From the NCBI RefSeq assembly GCF_030813435.1, contig NZ_JAUSUG010000027.1, positions 1 to 64,000 on the forward strand: a stretch of DNA of 64,000 nucleotides, written 5' to 3'. Below are positions 36,866-44,609 of this stretch, one piece after another. The notes beneath the pieces are model-generated. The model saw only the letters and a list, made by a program, of their open reading frames with translations. It was not told where the DNA came from and made no database searches. This DNA is from Evansella vedderi. GTDB lineage: Bacteria; Bacillota; Bacilli; Bacillales; Salisediminibacteriaceae. The position numbers and the translations under genes were made by a program. Position 1 is the first letter of the stretch; each line of letters begins with the position of its first letter.

Positions 36866-37843
36866 CTATTCTGTCATTCCTTGCATGGCTGTGATTAAGG
36901 CTAGCTTGTACACGTCCTCTGCATTACAACCACGGGATAAATCATTTACTGGTTTGTTTAAGCCTTGGAGGATTGGTCCAATGGCTTCGAACTCCCCTAA
37001 GCGTTGGGCAATTTTATAGCCAATATTTCCTGCCTCAAGGCTTGGAAAAATAAATACATTTGCTTCCCCTTTTAATGGAGAGTCTGGGGCTTTCTTCTCT
37101 GCAACCAAAGGAACGAATGCTGCATCAAATTGGAATTCTCCATCTAAGACAAGCTCCGGGGCCTTTTCCTTTGCAATTCTTGTTGCTTCCACTACTCTTT
37201 CCGTTTCCGGGCTCACTGCAGATCCTTTTGTTGAGAAGCTTAGCATGGCAACTTTCGGATCAATGTCGAATACGCGGGCTGTTTTTGCTGCTTCCACTGC
37301 TGTTTCTGCAAGGTCATTTGCATCTGGAGCAATATTAATAGCACAGTCGCCAAAAATAAAACGCTGGTCTCCCTTTACCATGACGAATACTCCTGAAGTT
37401 TTCTTAACGCCCTCTTTTGTTTTAATAATTTGCAGGGCAGGTCGAACAGTGTCCCCTGTGGAATGAATCGCACCACTTACAAGACCTGCAGCTTTATTTA
37501 GGTATACAAGCATTGTTCCGAAGTAATTTGGGTTTTGTAGAATTTCCCGCGCTTGTTCAGGTGTTACCTTTCCTTTACGACGTTCTACGAAAGCTTCTAC
37601 TAGCTCTTCATAGTCGGGGTAATCTTGAGGATCAATGATTTCCAAATCGGAAATGTCTAATCCAAAATCCGATGCCTTCGGCTCCATAACTTGGTGTTTC
37701 CCTATTAGAACAGGATTCAATATCCCTTCTTTTTTCAGTCGGACAGCAGCCTCCATAATCCGCTCATCTGTACCCTCTGGAAAAATAATGGTTGGGTATG
37801 CTTCTTTCACTTTCTTTGCAATGGCAGTAAACATGTCACTCAC
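36866..37843 (-). CDS. pta: Phosphate acetyltransferase
   Basis: A 325-residue Pta converting acetyl-CoA and phosphate to acetyl phosphate in overflow metabolism. The single-domain Bacillus form is recognised by IIFPEGTDERIMEA, ENYFGTM-type NPNYFGTMLVY, HSTGDTVRPALQIIKT and NVFIFPSLEAGNIGYKIAQRLG. I start at GTG 37843 (MSDMFTAIAKKV), 8 nt after AAAGGAGG and matching the B. subtilis N-terminus; an ATG two codons upstream is too close to the binding site. No clear catabolite-responsive element was found upstream by eye. Confidence 0.96.
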   Translation of the reverse strand: MSDMFTAIAKKVKEAYPTIIFPEGTDERIMEAAVRLKKEGILNPVLIGKHQVMEPKASDFGLDISDLEIIDPQDYPDYEELVEAFVERRKGKVTPEQAREILQNPNYFGTMLVYLNKAAGLVSGAIHSTGDTVRPALQIIKTKEGVKKTSGVFVMVKGDQRFIFGDCAINIAPDANDLAETAVEAAKTARVFDIDPKVAMLSFSTKGSAVSPETERVVEATRIAKEKAPELVLDGEFQFDAAFVPLVAEKKAPDSPLKGEANVFIFPSLEAGNIGYKIAQRLGEFEAIGPILQGLNKPVNDLSRGCNAEDVYKLALITAMQGMTE

Positions 37844-38032
37844 TTTCATTTCCTCCTTTAATTCCAGTACTTCTCTTTTACTATCCATAAGGATACTCTT
37901 TCTTCATGAAAAAATAAATTATTCCATGGTAAAAATGGGAAAGTTTAAATTTTCTGAATGTACACTTTTTCACAATCGCTCCATTTCCCATTAAAAACAG
38001 TATTTACGTTTCCCTATTTTTGTAATCTTTAG

Positions 38033-38055
38033 TATAATTAATGAATAGTCATTCA
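38033..38055 (+). promoter_or_regulatory. Promoter -10 and FadR box of the dienoyl-CoA-reductase-like gene
   Basis: TTAATGA-ATAG-TCATTCA (38038-38055) agrees with the B. subtilis FadR consensus TGAATGANTANTCATTCA at all but one or two positions. It overlaps the end of a TATAAT (38033-38038). A repressor here would block initiation; fatty acyl-CoA would relieve it. Confidence 0.72.
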
Positions 38056-38117
38056 TTTTCTAACTATTATGATAATAGAGTGGTTTACACATAAGATTTT
38101 TTAAAAGGGGGAAAATC

Positions 38118-40046
38118 ATGAGTTGTGAAGCACTGTTTAAGCCCATATCCATCAACACACTTACCTTAAAGAATCGTGTCATTATGGGATCTATGCATGT
38201 TGGCTTAGAAGGTTTAGAAAATGGAGTGGAAAAATTAACAGAGTTTTATAGACTGCGAGCCAAGTACAATGTTGGCCTAATTGTAACTGGAGGTGCAGCT
38301 GTTAACAAAGAAGGCAGCGGTGGTTTAGATTTCATGACTATATATGAGGAAAAGGATGTGGAAAGGTGGAAACCATTAGCGGCAGCAATACATAACGAAG
38401 GGGCTGCCATCGCTCTCCAGCTTTTTCACGCAGGTAGATATGCCTATAAGACCCTTACAGGCATGGACCCAGTGGCCCCCTCTTCTCTAAAGTCACCCAT
38501 TAATCCTGACGTACCTAAAGAATTAAGTCACGGTGATATTTTAAAGACCATTGAGGATTTTGCAACAGGAGCAAGAAGTGCAAAAGAAGCAGGGTTTGAT
38601 GCTATAGAAATTATGGGGTCGGAAGGATATTTAATCAATCAATTTGTTTCTCCCGTAACGAACAAAAGGAAAGATGCTTGGGGAGGCAGCTTTGAAAATC
38701 GCATCGCCTTTTCCTTAAACATTGTAAAGGCAGTTAGGGAAGCAGTTGGGCGTGATTATCCAATTATTTTTCGCATGTCTGGTTTAGATTTGATTGAAAA
38801 CAGCACAACTGAAGAGGAAACCTTTCAATGGGCTCAGGCATTGGAAAAAGCAGGTGTGGATCTATTAAATGTAGGAATAGGCTGGCACGAATCCCGGGTA
38901 CCTACCATATCCATGAAGGTACCGAGAATGAACTTTGTCCCCGTGGCAGAAGGAATAAGACAGCACGTGAATATTCCCGTTGTGGCCAGTAATCGGATAA
39001 ACGACCCACGAGATGCCAATCGGATTTTGGAAAAGGGTACGGTGGATTTAGTATCTATGGCCCGGCCTTTTTTAGCGGATCCGAAAATTTTAGCAAAGTC
39101 ATTGGAAGGCAGATTTGATGAGATCAATACTTGTATTGCTTGTAATCAGGCCTGTCTCGATCATGTATTTGAAGGACAGCCTGCCTCCTGTCTTGTGAAC
39201 CCAGAAGCAGGGCGAGAAACGGAACTTTCTTTAAACCCTACCTTCCACCCCAAAAAAGTACTGGTTATTGGAGGGGGTCCTGCCGGGTTAGAAGTGAGCC
39301 GAGTGGCTGCAGAAAGGGGGCATTCCGTAACCCTTGTTGATCAAAACGGGGAGATCGGCGGACAACTCAATTATTCTAAGCGTATTCCAGGGAAAGAGGA
39401 ATTCTATGAAACATTACGTTACTATCGAGTACAGTTAGAACTCCTTGGTGTAAAAGTAATATTAAATAAACAAGCAACTGCTAACAGCTCCTTTGTTCAT
39501 GAGGCAGACGAAATTGTGATAGCAACGGGCATAAAGCCGAGGATTCCCAATATTCCTGGCATTGACAATCCTTCCGTAGTATCTTATCGGGATGTTTTTG
39601 AGGGGATTGCTCCTTATGGCAAGGAGGTTGTCATTATTGGTGGTGGTGGTATTGCCTGTGACTTAGCTTTGTTTTTAAAGGAAAAAGCTACAGAGAAGAT
39701 TACTCTTCTTCAACGTGGAAAATCCTTTGCCCGAGGTATTGGGAAAACAACCCGCTGGGCTACGTTAATGGAGTTACGGCAAAAGGGGGTTGAAATGATT
39801 GGCGGGATTGAAAGTTATAACAAAATGGAAGGTGCTACTGTATTTTTTTCACGTGAAGGAAAAGAGCATATTATTTCCGGCGACACCGTTATTCTCGCTT
39901 CGGGCCAATTAGTAAATAATGAGCTTGCAGACCAATTGAAACGGCTGGGAAAAAGTATTCATGTTATTGGCGGAGCAAAGCATGCCTTAGGCTTGGATGC
40001 GAAAAATGCTATTTATGACGGAGCTATAGTAGGTAGGAAAATCTAA
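38118..40046 (+). CDS. 2,4-dienoyl-CoA reductase-like FMN/FAD/Fe-S oxidoreductase
   Basis: A 642-residue protein built like E. coli FadH. An N-terminal old-yellow-enzyme TIM barrel (to ~residue 330) includes FHAGRYAYK and NQFVSPVTNKRKDAWGGSFENR. CIACNQACLDHVFEGQPASC holds the 4Fe-4S cysteines. A C-terminal FAD/NAD(P) region carries VIGGGPAGLEVSR and VIIGGGGIACDLA. AAAGGGGGAAA precedes the ATG. The near-consensus FadR box at its promoter supports a role in oxidising unsaturated fatty acids, although related enzymes reduce other enoates, so the substrate is inferred. Confidence 0.88.
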   Translation: MSCEALFKPISINTLTLKNRVIMGSMHVGLEGLENGVEKLTEFYRLRAKYNVGLIVTGGAAVNKEGSGGLDFMTIYEEKDVERWKPLAAAIHNEGAAIALQLFHAGRYAYKTLTGMDPVAPSSLKSPINPDVPKELSHGDILKTIEDFATGARSAKEAGFDAIEIMGSEGYLINQFVSPVTNKRKDAWGGSFENRIAFSLNIVKAVREAVGRDYPIIFRMSGLDLIENSTTEEETFQWAQALEKAGVDLLNVGIGWHESRVPTISMKVPRMNFVPVAEGIRQHVNIPVVASNRINDPRDANRILEKGTVDLVSMARPFLADPKILAKSLEGRFDEINTCIACNQACLDHVFEGQPASCLVNPEAGRETELSLNPTFHPKKVLVIGGGPAGLEVSRVAAERGHSVTLVDQNGEIGGQLNYSKRIPGKEEFYETLRYYRVQLELLGVKVILNKQATANSSFVHEADEIVIATGIKPRIPNIPGIDNPSVVSYRDVFEGIAPYGKEVVIIGGGGIACDLALFLKEKATEKITLLQRGKSFARGIGKTTRWATLMELRQKGVEMIGGIESYNKMEGATVFFSREGKEHIISGDTVILASGQLVNNELADQLKRLGKSIHVIGGAKHALGLDAKNAIYDGAIVGRKI

Positions 40047-40175
40047 GCAATTTTAAGGGGGGCTTTTTAGGCCCCTGGTTTGGTTTTTCCGTGTGGAACA
40101 AGTATAATGTAAGGAGAAAAATATATTTTTTCAGGTACATACCGTTAATGATTATCTTGAATGGAGTGAAGGTTA

Positions 40176-40919
40176 ATGAGTGAACCGGCAAAAACGCTAG
40201 AAGGATGGTATTGTCTTCATGATTTCCGTACGATGAACTGGGCAGCATGGAGAAAGCTTGATTCAGAAGAGCGGGAAACGATTATGGGTGAATTTCTTCA
40301 TTTACTAGATAAATGGAATACGACGCAAGCGCAGTTTGAAGGAAGCCATGCGTTATATACGATTGTTGGACAAAAGGCGGATTTCATGATTATGTTGCTG
40401 CGTCCAACAATGGATGAACTTAATGTGCTAGAAAATGAGTTTAATAAAACACGATTTGCAGAATATACTATTCCGGCAAATTCCTATGTGTCTGTTGTGG
40501 AATTGAGTAACTACCTTCCTGCTGATAAGGATCCAAATGAGGATCCAGAAATTCAAGCTCGCTTGAAACCAATTTTACCAAGATGGCAATACGTTTGCTT
40601 CTATCCAATGGACAAGCGTCGTCAAGGTAATGACAATTGGTATATGCTTTCTATGGAAGAACGTCAAAAGATGATGCGCAGCCACGGAATGATTGGCCGT
40701 GGTTATGCTGGTAAGGTCCGTCAAATTATTACGGGCTCTGTAGGCTTTGATGACTGGGAATGGGGAGTTACTCTCTTTGCACACGATGTGCTTCAATTTA
40801 AAAAGCTTGTTTATGAAATGCGATTTGATGAAGTAAGTGCCCGATTTGGTGAGTTCGGTTCCTTCTTCGTCGGTACGCTTCTAGAGGATTCTAAAATAAA
40901 ATCTTTTTTACACATTTAA
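40176..40919 (+). CDS. hemQ: Coproheme decarboxylase HemQ
   Basis: A 247-residue chlorite-dismutase-family protein that oxidatively decarboxylates coproheme III to heme b in the Gram-positive heme pathway. The key Tyr (Y143) sits in [15 protein letters not shown] and the proximal heme His (H170) in [15 protein letters not shown]. Length and both motifs match Bacillus HemQ (YwfI). GGAGTGAAGG precedes the ATG. It sits near pta as in B. subtilis, and has its own terminator. Confidence 0.96.
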   Translation: MSEPAKTLEGWYCLHDFRTMNWAAWRKLDSEERETIMGEFLHLLDKWNTTQAQFEGSHALYTIVGQKADFMIMLLRPTMDELNVLENEFNKTRFAEYTIPANSYVSVVELSNYLPADKDPNEDPEIQARLKPILPRWQYVCFYPMDKRRQGNDNWYMLSMEERQKMMRSHGMIGRGYAGKVRQIITGSVGFDDWEWGVTLFAHDVLQFKKLVYEMRFDEVSARFGEFGSFFVGTLLEDSKIKSFLHI

Positions 40920-40927
40920 AACTGTCC

Positions 40928-40958
40928 AACCGCCTTTTATAAAAAGGGCGGTTTTTTT
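40928..40958 (+). terminator. Terminator of hemQ
   Basis: AACCGCCTTTT pairs with AAAAGGGCGGTT with one bulged G, followed by a T-run ending at 40958. Confidence 0.82.
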
Positions 40959-41256
40959 ATGTAGCCCTCCTCGCAAACGAAATTTTCACTATGGAGTATG
41001 ATAATTCCCCACCACTGAGTATGAAAATTTAAAACTGCATTGGAATGAGTGAAGCTCCGCGAGACTCCTGTGGGATTTTTCTTTGGAAAAAAGGATGGGT
41101 ATTTTTATCAGTTTGTCTTGTGTCATAGGCACCTTTCTTTAGTCATAAACATACAATAGTGATTGTAGCATTGATGATTATAGGCGGTATATTTACGTCT
41201 TAAATGCTCCTGCTTCAACATGATTTTGCATCGATTTGTTCAAAGGGGGTGTTTTG
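40959..41256. other. Intergenic region before cwlJ with a repeat fragment
   Basis: No gene. GAAGCTCCGCGAGACTCCTG (41051-41070) is a short fragment of the kind of Bacillaceae interspersed repeat related to family A. The rest is A+T-rich and should hold the cwlJ promoter, presumably mother-cell specific; I could not identify it with confidence. Confidence 0.45.
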
Positions 41257-41688
41257 ATGGCTGTAATTAAGGCTCGGGAAAAGGATGTTAAGTTGTTGGG
41301 CCGTTTGATGAGGGCTGAGGCTGAGGGTGAAGGCGAACTTGGAATGCTTAAGGCTGGAAATGTAATGGTGAATAGGGTTCGGGCTAATTGCCTTGATTTT
41401 GAGGATATTATCAATGTGGAAAAGATGGTCTTTCAGTCTCCTGGTGGTTTTGAGGCGGTTCAAAAGAGTTATTTTTATCAGCATGCTCGGGAGAAGGATA
41501 TGCGGTTAGCTCGGAAGCTTATTAAAGGTGAGCGTTATCATCCTGCAGAGTTTGCATTGTGGTTTTTCAGACCTGAAGGGGCTTGCCCTGCTCAGTGGTG
41601 GGGTCAATGGAACTCGGGCCGGTATAAATTGCATTGTTTCTATACTCCGTTAGCGAGTGAGTGTCCGTCAGTTTATTCTACCTACTAG
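41257..41688 (+). CDS. cwlJ: Spore cortex-lytic enzyme CwlJ
   Basis: A 143-residue hydrolase_2-family protein. RLMRAEAEGEGELGMLKAGNVMVNRV contains the conserved catalytic Glu region, and FRPEGACPAQWWGQW and FYTPLASECPSVYSTY complete the CwlJ pattern. CwlJ sits in the spore coat and degrades cortex peptidoglycan on germination, triggered by calcium-dipicolinate. I start at ATG 41257 (MAVIKAREKDV), 7-8 nt after AAAGGGGG, matching the B. subtilis N-terminus. gerQ, needed for CwlJ localisation, lies 91 bp downstream, as in other Bacillus. Confidence 0.95.
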   Translation: MAVIKAREKDVKLLGRLMRAEAEGEGELGMLKAGNVMVNRVRANCLDFEDIINVEKMVFQSPGGFEAVQKSYFYQHAREKDMRLARKLIKGERYHPAEFALWFFRPEGACPAQWWGQWNSGRYKLHCFYTPLASECPSVYSTY

Positions 41689-41779
41689 GTAAAAAGAGAT
41701 TTATGTTACTTTTTCATTAAAAAAAAAAGAGAGCATCAGTTTTAAGGTTGAATTTTAATTAAAAAGAAGGAGTGATCGT

Positions 41780-42358
41780 ATGTACTCACAAGGTTTTCCA
41801 CCATACGGAGGATTTGGTACTGGAGGTTTCCCAACTGGAACAGGAGTCCCTGCAGGTGCTGGCGCAGGTTTCCCTACCGGAGCCGGCTTCCAACAACCAG
41901 GAACTGGCTTTCCACAAACAGGAGCGGGCTTTCAACAACCTGGGGCTGGTTTTCCAACGCCAGGATTTGCTCAGCAGCAGCCTGCACCTCCACCACCGGC
42001 AGAAGGTCAGCTTCCATTAGAGCAATCCTTTATTGAAAATATTCTTCGTTTAAATCGAGGAAAAGTTGGTACATTCTACATGACTTTCGAAAATAATGAG
42101 CGTTGGAATGCAAAGGTATTTAAAGGAGTTGTAGAAGCAGCTGGTAGGGACCATATTATTTTAAGTGATCCTCAAACTGGTAAGCGATTCTTATTACTTA
42201 TGGTTAACCTTGATTATGTCACCTTCGATGAGCCTTTGAAGTATGAGTATGATTGGCCTGGAGCAACTGCACAGAATAATTTTGCAGAATATTACGGCCA
42301 ACAGCAAGCTGCTCCACAGACAGGATTAGCAACATACGCTCCACGGGATGATGAGTAG
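41780..42358 (+). CDS. gerQ: Spore coat protein GerQ
   Basis: A 192-residue spore coat protein required for CwlJ function and localisation. The N-terminal ~75 residues are low-complexity Gly/Pro/Gln/Phe with near-repeats of GAGFQQPG and TGFPQTG. The conserved C-terminal domain begins at LPLEQSFIENILRLNRGKVG and includes ERWNAKVFKGVVEAAGRDHI. In B. subtilis, Tgl crosslinks GerQ through N-terminal lysines 2, 4 and 5; here the first Lys is residue 95, while Gln is plentiful. AGAAGGAG precedes the ATG. Confidence 0.94.
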   Translation: MYSQGFPPYGGFGTGGFPTGTGVPAGAGAGFPTGAGFQQPGTGFPQTGAGFQQPGAGFPTPGFAQQQPAPPPPAEGQLPLEQSFIENILRLNRGKVGTFYMTFENNERWNAKVFKGVVEAAGRDHIILSDPQTGKRFLLLMVNLDYVTFDEPLKYEYDWPGATAQNNFAEYYGQQQAAPQTGLATYAPRDDE

Positions 42359-42365
42359 GCAATAA

Positions 42366-42418
42366 AAAGGAGGATGACCCAAAAGGAATACACTTCCTTA
42401 TTGGGGCATCCTCTTTTC
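42366..42418. terminator. Bidirectional terminator between gerQ and ywdK
   Basis: AAGGAGGATG-CCC (about 42367-42380) pairs with GGG-CATCCTCTT (about 42402-42416), with T-rich sequence following on the top strand and AAAAA before it, serving as T on the other strand. Confidence 0.75.
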
Positions 42419-42420
42419 AT

Positions 42421-42792
42421 TTATATTTGGAGCGCAGCAATAAACAGTAGTACCCATCCGATTAGGAATGCTAGTCCTCCTAAGGGGGTGATGGCACCTA
42501 GAACTGAAATCCCCGTTAAGCTCAGAACGTAAAGGCTTCCTGAGAACAAAATTATCCCTATAAAGAACGCCCATCCTGCTCCATTAAGGAGTCCTAAAGA
42601 TGGAAGGAATTGTGTCAAGATTGCAACAGCAATTAGGGCAAGGGCGTGTATCATATGGTATTGTACCGCGGTCTGAAATGTTTCTAAGTACCCCGCCGAT
42701 TCAAGTCTTGGTTTCCATGCATGAGCACCGAATGCTCCTAACGCTACAAATAAAAAAGCACTTAAGCTCCCTAGTATTAAAAACAATTTCAT
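42421..42792 (-). CDS. ywdK: DUF423 family membrane protein (YwdK)
   Basis: A 123-residue protein with four predicted membrane helices (about residues 4-22, 44-62, 70-90 and 98-118). GALGAFGAHAWKPRLE and FQTAVQYHMIHALALI are the DUF423 signatures. AAAGGAG precedes the ATG. Function unknown. It is convergent with gerQ, which it neighbours in B. subtilis as well. Confidence 0.92.
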   Translation of the reverse strand: MKLFLILGSLSAFLFVALGAFGAHAWKPRLESAGYLETFQTAVQYHMIHALALIAVAILTQFLPSLGLLNGAGWAFFIGIILFSGSLYVLSLTGISVLGAITPLGGLAFLIGWVLLFIAALQI

Positions 42793-42885
42793 ACATGTCG
42801 TCTCCTTTGATCAAATGTAATTTACGTCTGATCAAAGGATAGCATAGAAAACCGTATTTTTCCAAAAACATGAGTGGCATTAATT

Positions 42886-43212
42886 TTATCTGTTTGCGGA
42901 AAAAACCCTTAATGCCTTTTCCATTTGTTGCGCTTCTTCCCGAGAATCTGTATGAATAATGATGTGGTCTCCGGTAACCTCTAAATTAACATGCTTAAAG
43001 CCTTGTTCATGTAAAAAATCCGATACAATGGATGCATCTTCTTTTGGTAAAAGCATAGTGTGAGTGCCCACAAAATGATTATTAACAAAAAGCTCGTAGC
43101 GATCGTCATTCAATTTCATATTCCTATCCGTTACGTTGTCCAAGTTATCTGTTGGGACTAAAAATATTGGAAGTCCTGCTGTCCAACTAGCTTGCCCATT
43201 GATAAAATTCAT
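42886..43212 (-). CDS. Hypothetical protein
   Basis: A 108-residue soluble protein I do not recognise. The C-terminal half (LPKEDASIVSDFLHEQGFKH, VNLEVTGDHIIIHTD, then EEAQQMEKALRVF) alternates helix and strand like a small alpha/beta domain. AAAGGAGG precedes the ATG, and the codon use looks like the neighbours, so it is probably a real gene. It stands between ywdK and a divergent acetyltransferase gene. Confidence 0.72.
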   Translation of the reverse strand: MNFINGQASWTAGLPIFLVPTDNLDNVTDRNMKLNDDRYELFVNNHFVGTHTMLLPKEDASIVSDFLHEQGFKHVNLEVTGDHIIIHTDSREEAQQMEKALRVFSANR

Positions 43213-43430
43213 AGTACTAAACCTCCTTTCTCTCTATTTTTTCCGAACTTTTTTAAAGAATGTATTCCTTTTCTTTGCACGCAAAAACTTTTATGGACTA
43301 TAATTATTTATATTTAAGGAGGCTGAAGCGTAAAGCAACTTCCAAATTTAGCACTGCCAAAAGTAGTTTTCATTTATCGTGGTGTCTAATAAGACATGGG
43401 AGTTTTGAAAAAATAAAAGGAGTGGTTCTG

Positions 43431-44057
43431 ATGCAGGAAAAGGTAACGGTCCGTACATACACAATGGATGACTTTAATAAGCTTTTAACCATCCAAAAAG
43501 AAGCATTTCCACCTCCCTTCCCTGAGGATCTATGGTGGAATCGGGAACAAATTCAAGCCCATGTGGATACGTTCCCACAAGGGGGCATGATTGCAGAGTA
43601 TGATGGGGCGCCTGCCGGTTCAGCAACCTCCCTTATAATTAAATACGATGGTTCTCCCCATACTTGGGAAGAAGTGGCCGATAACGGATATATAAAAGGA
43701 AGCCATGAACCTGATGGTGATTCCTTATACGGAATTGATGTGTGTGTACGCCCGAAGTTTCGGGGGCAGGGAATTGCAGGAGCATTATATGAAGCGCGGA
43801 AAAAATTAGTAGTGGAGCTTGGATTGAAGAGGTATTTAGCGGGATGCCGAATTCCAAATTTTCATGAGCATGCTGAGGACATGTCCGTTGAAGAATATGT
43901 GGAAAAGGTTGTGTCTGGGGAGATTAAAGACTTGGTATTATCGTTTATGCTTCGCCAAGGGTTGAAGCCAATCCAAATCATGGAAGGATACTTAGATGAT
44001 GAAGAATCATTGAATTATGCGGTTATTGTGGAGTGGCGGAATCCCGAAATAGAATAG
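43431..44057 (+). CDS. GNAT family N-acetyltransferase
   Basis: A 208-residue acetyltransferase. The acetyl-CoA binding motif is LYGIDVCVRPKFRGQGIAGA (Q/RxxGxG/A as RGQGIAG), flanked by the usual strand-helix elements. I start at ATG 43431 (MQEKVTVRTYTMDDF), 8 nt after AAAAGGAG; the frame is open 57 codons further upstream without a binding site or family sequence. Substrate unknown. It is followed by a terminator and is monocistronic. Confidence 0.88.
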   Translation: MQEKVTVRTYTMDDFNKLLTIQKEAFPPPFPEDLWWNREQIQAHVDTFPQGGMIAEYDGAPAGSATSLIIKYDGSPHTWEEVADNGYIKGSHEPDGDSLYGIDVCVRPKFRGQGIAGALYEARKKLVVELGLKRYLAGCRIPNFHEHAEDMSVEEYVEKVVSGEIKDLVLSFMLRQGLKPIQIMEGYLDDEESLNYAVIVEWRNPEIE

Positions 44058-44080
44058 GTTGCATATTTTAAGTACAAGAT

Positions 44081-44116
44081 CGGTAACTTAAACTTGCTTT
44101 AGGTTACCGTTTTTTC
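44081..44116 (+). terminator. Terminator of the GNAT gene
   Basis: CGGTAAC (44081-44087) pairs with GTTACCG (44103-44109), followed by TTTTTT. Confidence 0.85.
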
Positions 44117-44141
44117 ATTATCTTCTTAAGCTAATTTTTCA

Positions 44142-44441
44142 TTAAAAATCAAGCAAGCTGTCACTTTCCGGTTTTTCATCTTCGTCATAAACTGTTAGAC
44201 GTTCTATTTCGTCTGTGATAGAACGTGATTTTTTACCTGTAACATCTTCAACTGTTGCATGCTTCACTTTTGGAGCTGTTGTTCCTGCAGACTGTGAGGA
44301 AGAAAGAAGCAATTCACAATAGGTTTTAATTGCCATTGCTTGATCACGATAAGCTGAAGATGATTCATCCTCCAGTGTTGCTTTTAGCTTAATTAATTCT
44401 TCTTCCATTTTTTCAACTACAATTCTTGCTGGTATATTCAT
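44142..44441 (-). CDS. ywdI: YwdI family protein (DUF5327)
   Basis: A 99-residue protein. The N-terminal ~50 residues are a strongly helical stretch (RIVVEKMEEELIKLKATLED, then AYRDQAMAIKTYCELLL), and the C-terminus is acidic and probably disordered. B. subtilis ywdI is likewise close to gerQ, ywdK and ung. Function unknown; likely cytoplasmic and capable of coiled-coil interactions. Confidence 0.82.
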   Translation of the reverse strand: MNIPARIVVEKMEEELIKLKATLEDESSSAYRDQAMAIKTYCELLLSSSQSAGTTAPKVKHATVEDVTGKKSRSITDEIERLTVYDEDEKPESDSLLDF

Positions 44442-44545
44442 CTTTGTCTACACCTCTTATATTAGGTCTTTAAAAATAGGATGTGCCAAAAGGTCAATGT
44501 TAAGACAGACATCAGTAATAATGGTAATGGCTCCATTGGCCGTGC

Positions 44546-44574
44546 GTCTCTATGAGAAGAACACTCATAGAGAC
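44546..44574. terminator. 11-bp perfect dyad downstream of the M3 peptidase gene
   Basis: GTCTCTATGAG (44546-44556) pairs with CTCATAGAGAC (44564-44574); outer GGCCGT and ACGGCC extend the symmetry. The T-run follows on the top strand, not on the peptidase strand. Confidence 0.5.
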
Positions 44575-44609
44575 TTTTAAAAGATTACGGCCATTCCGCT
44601 CATTACAAC

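Noticed and set aside
37844-38000. Catabolite-responsive element upstream of pta
   Set aside because: No sequence matching WTGNAANCGNWNNCAW was found by eye on either strand.
43260-43430. N-terminal 57-codon extension of the GNAT protein
   Set aside because: No ribosome binding site and no acetyltransferase sequence; the ATG at 43431 has AAAAGGAG.
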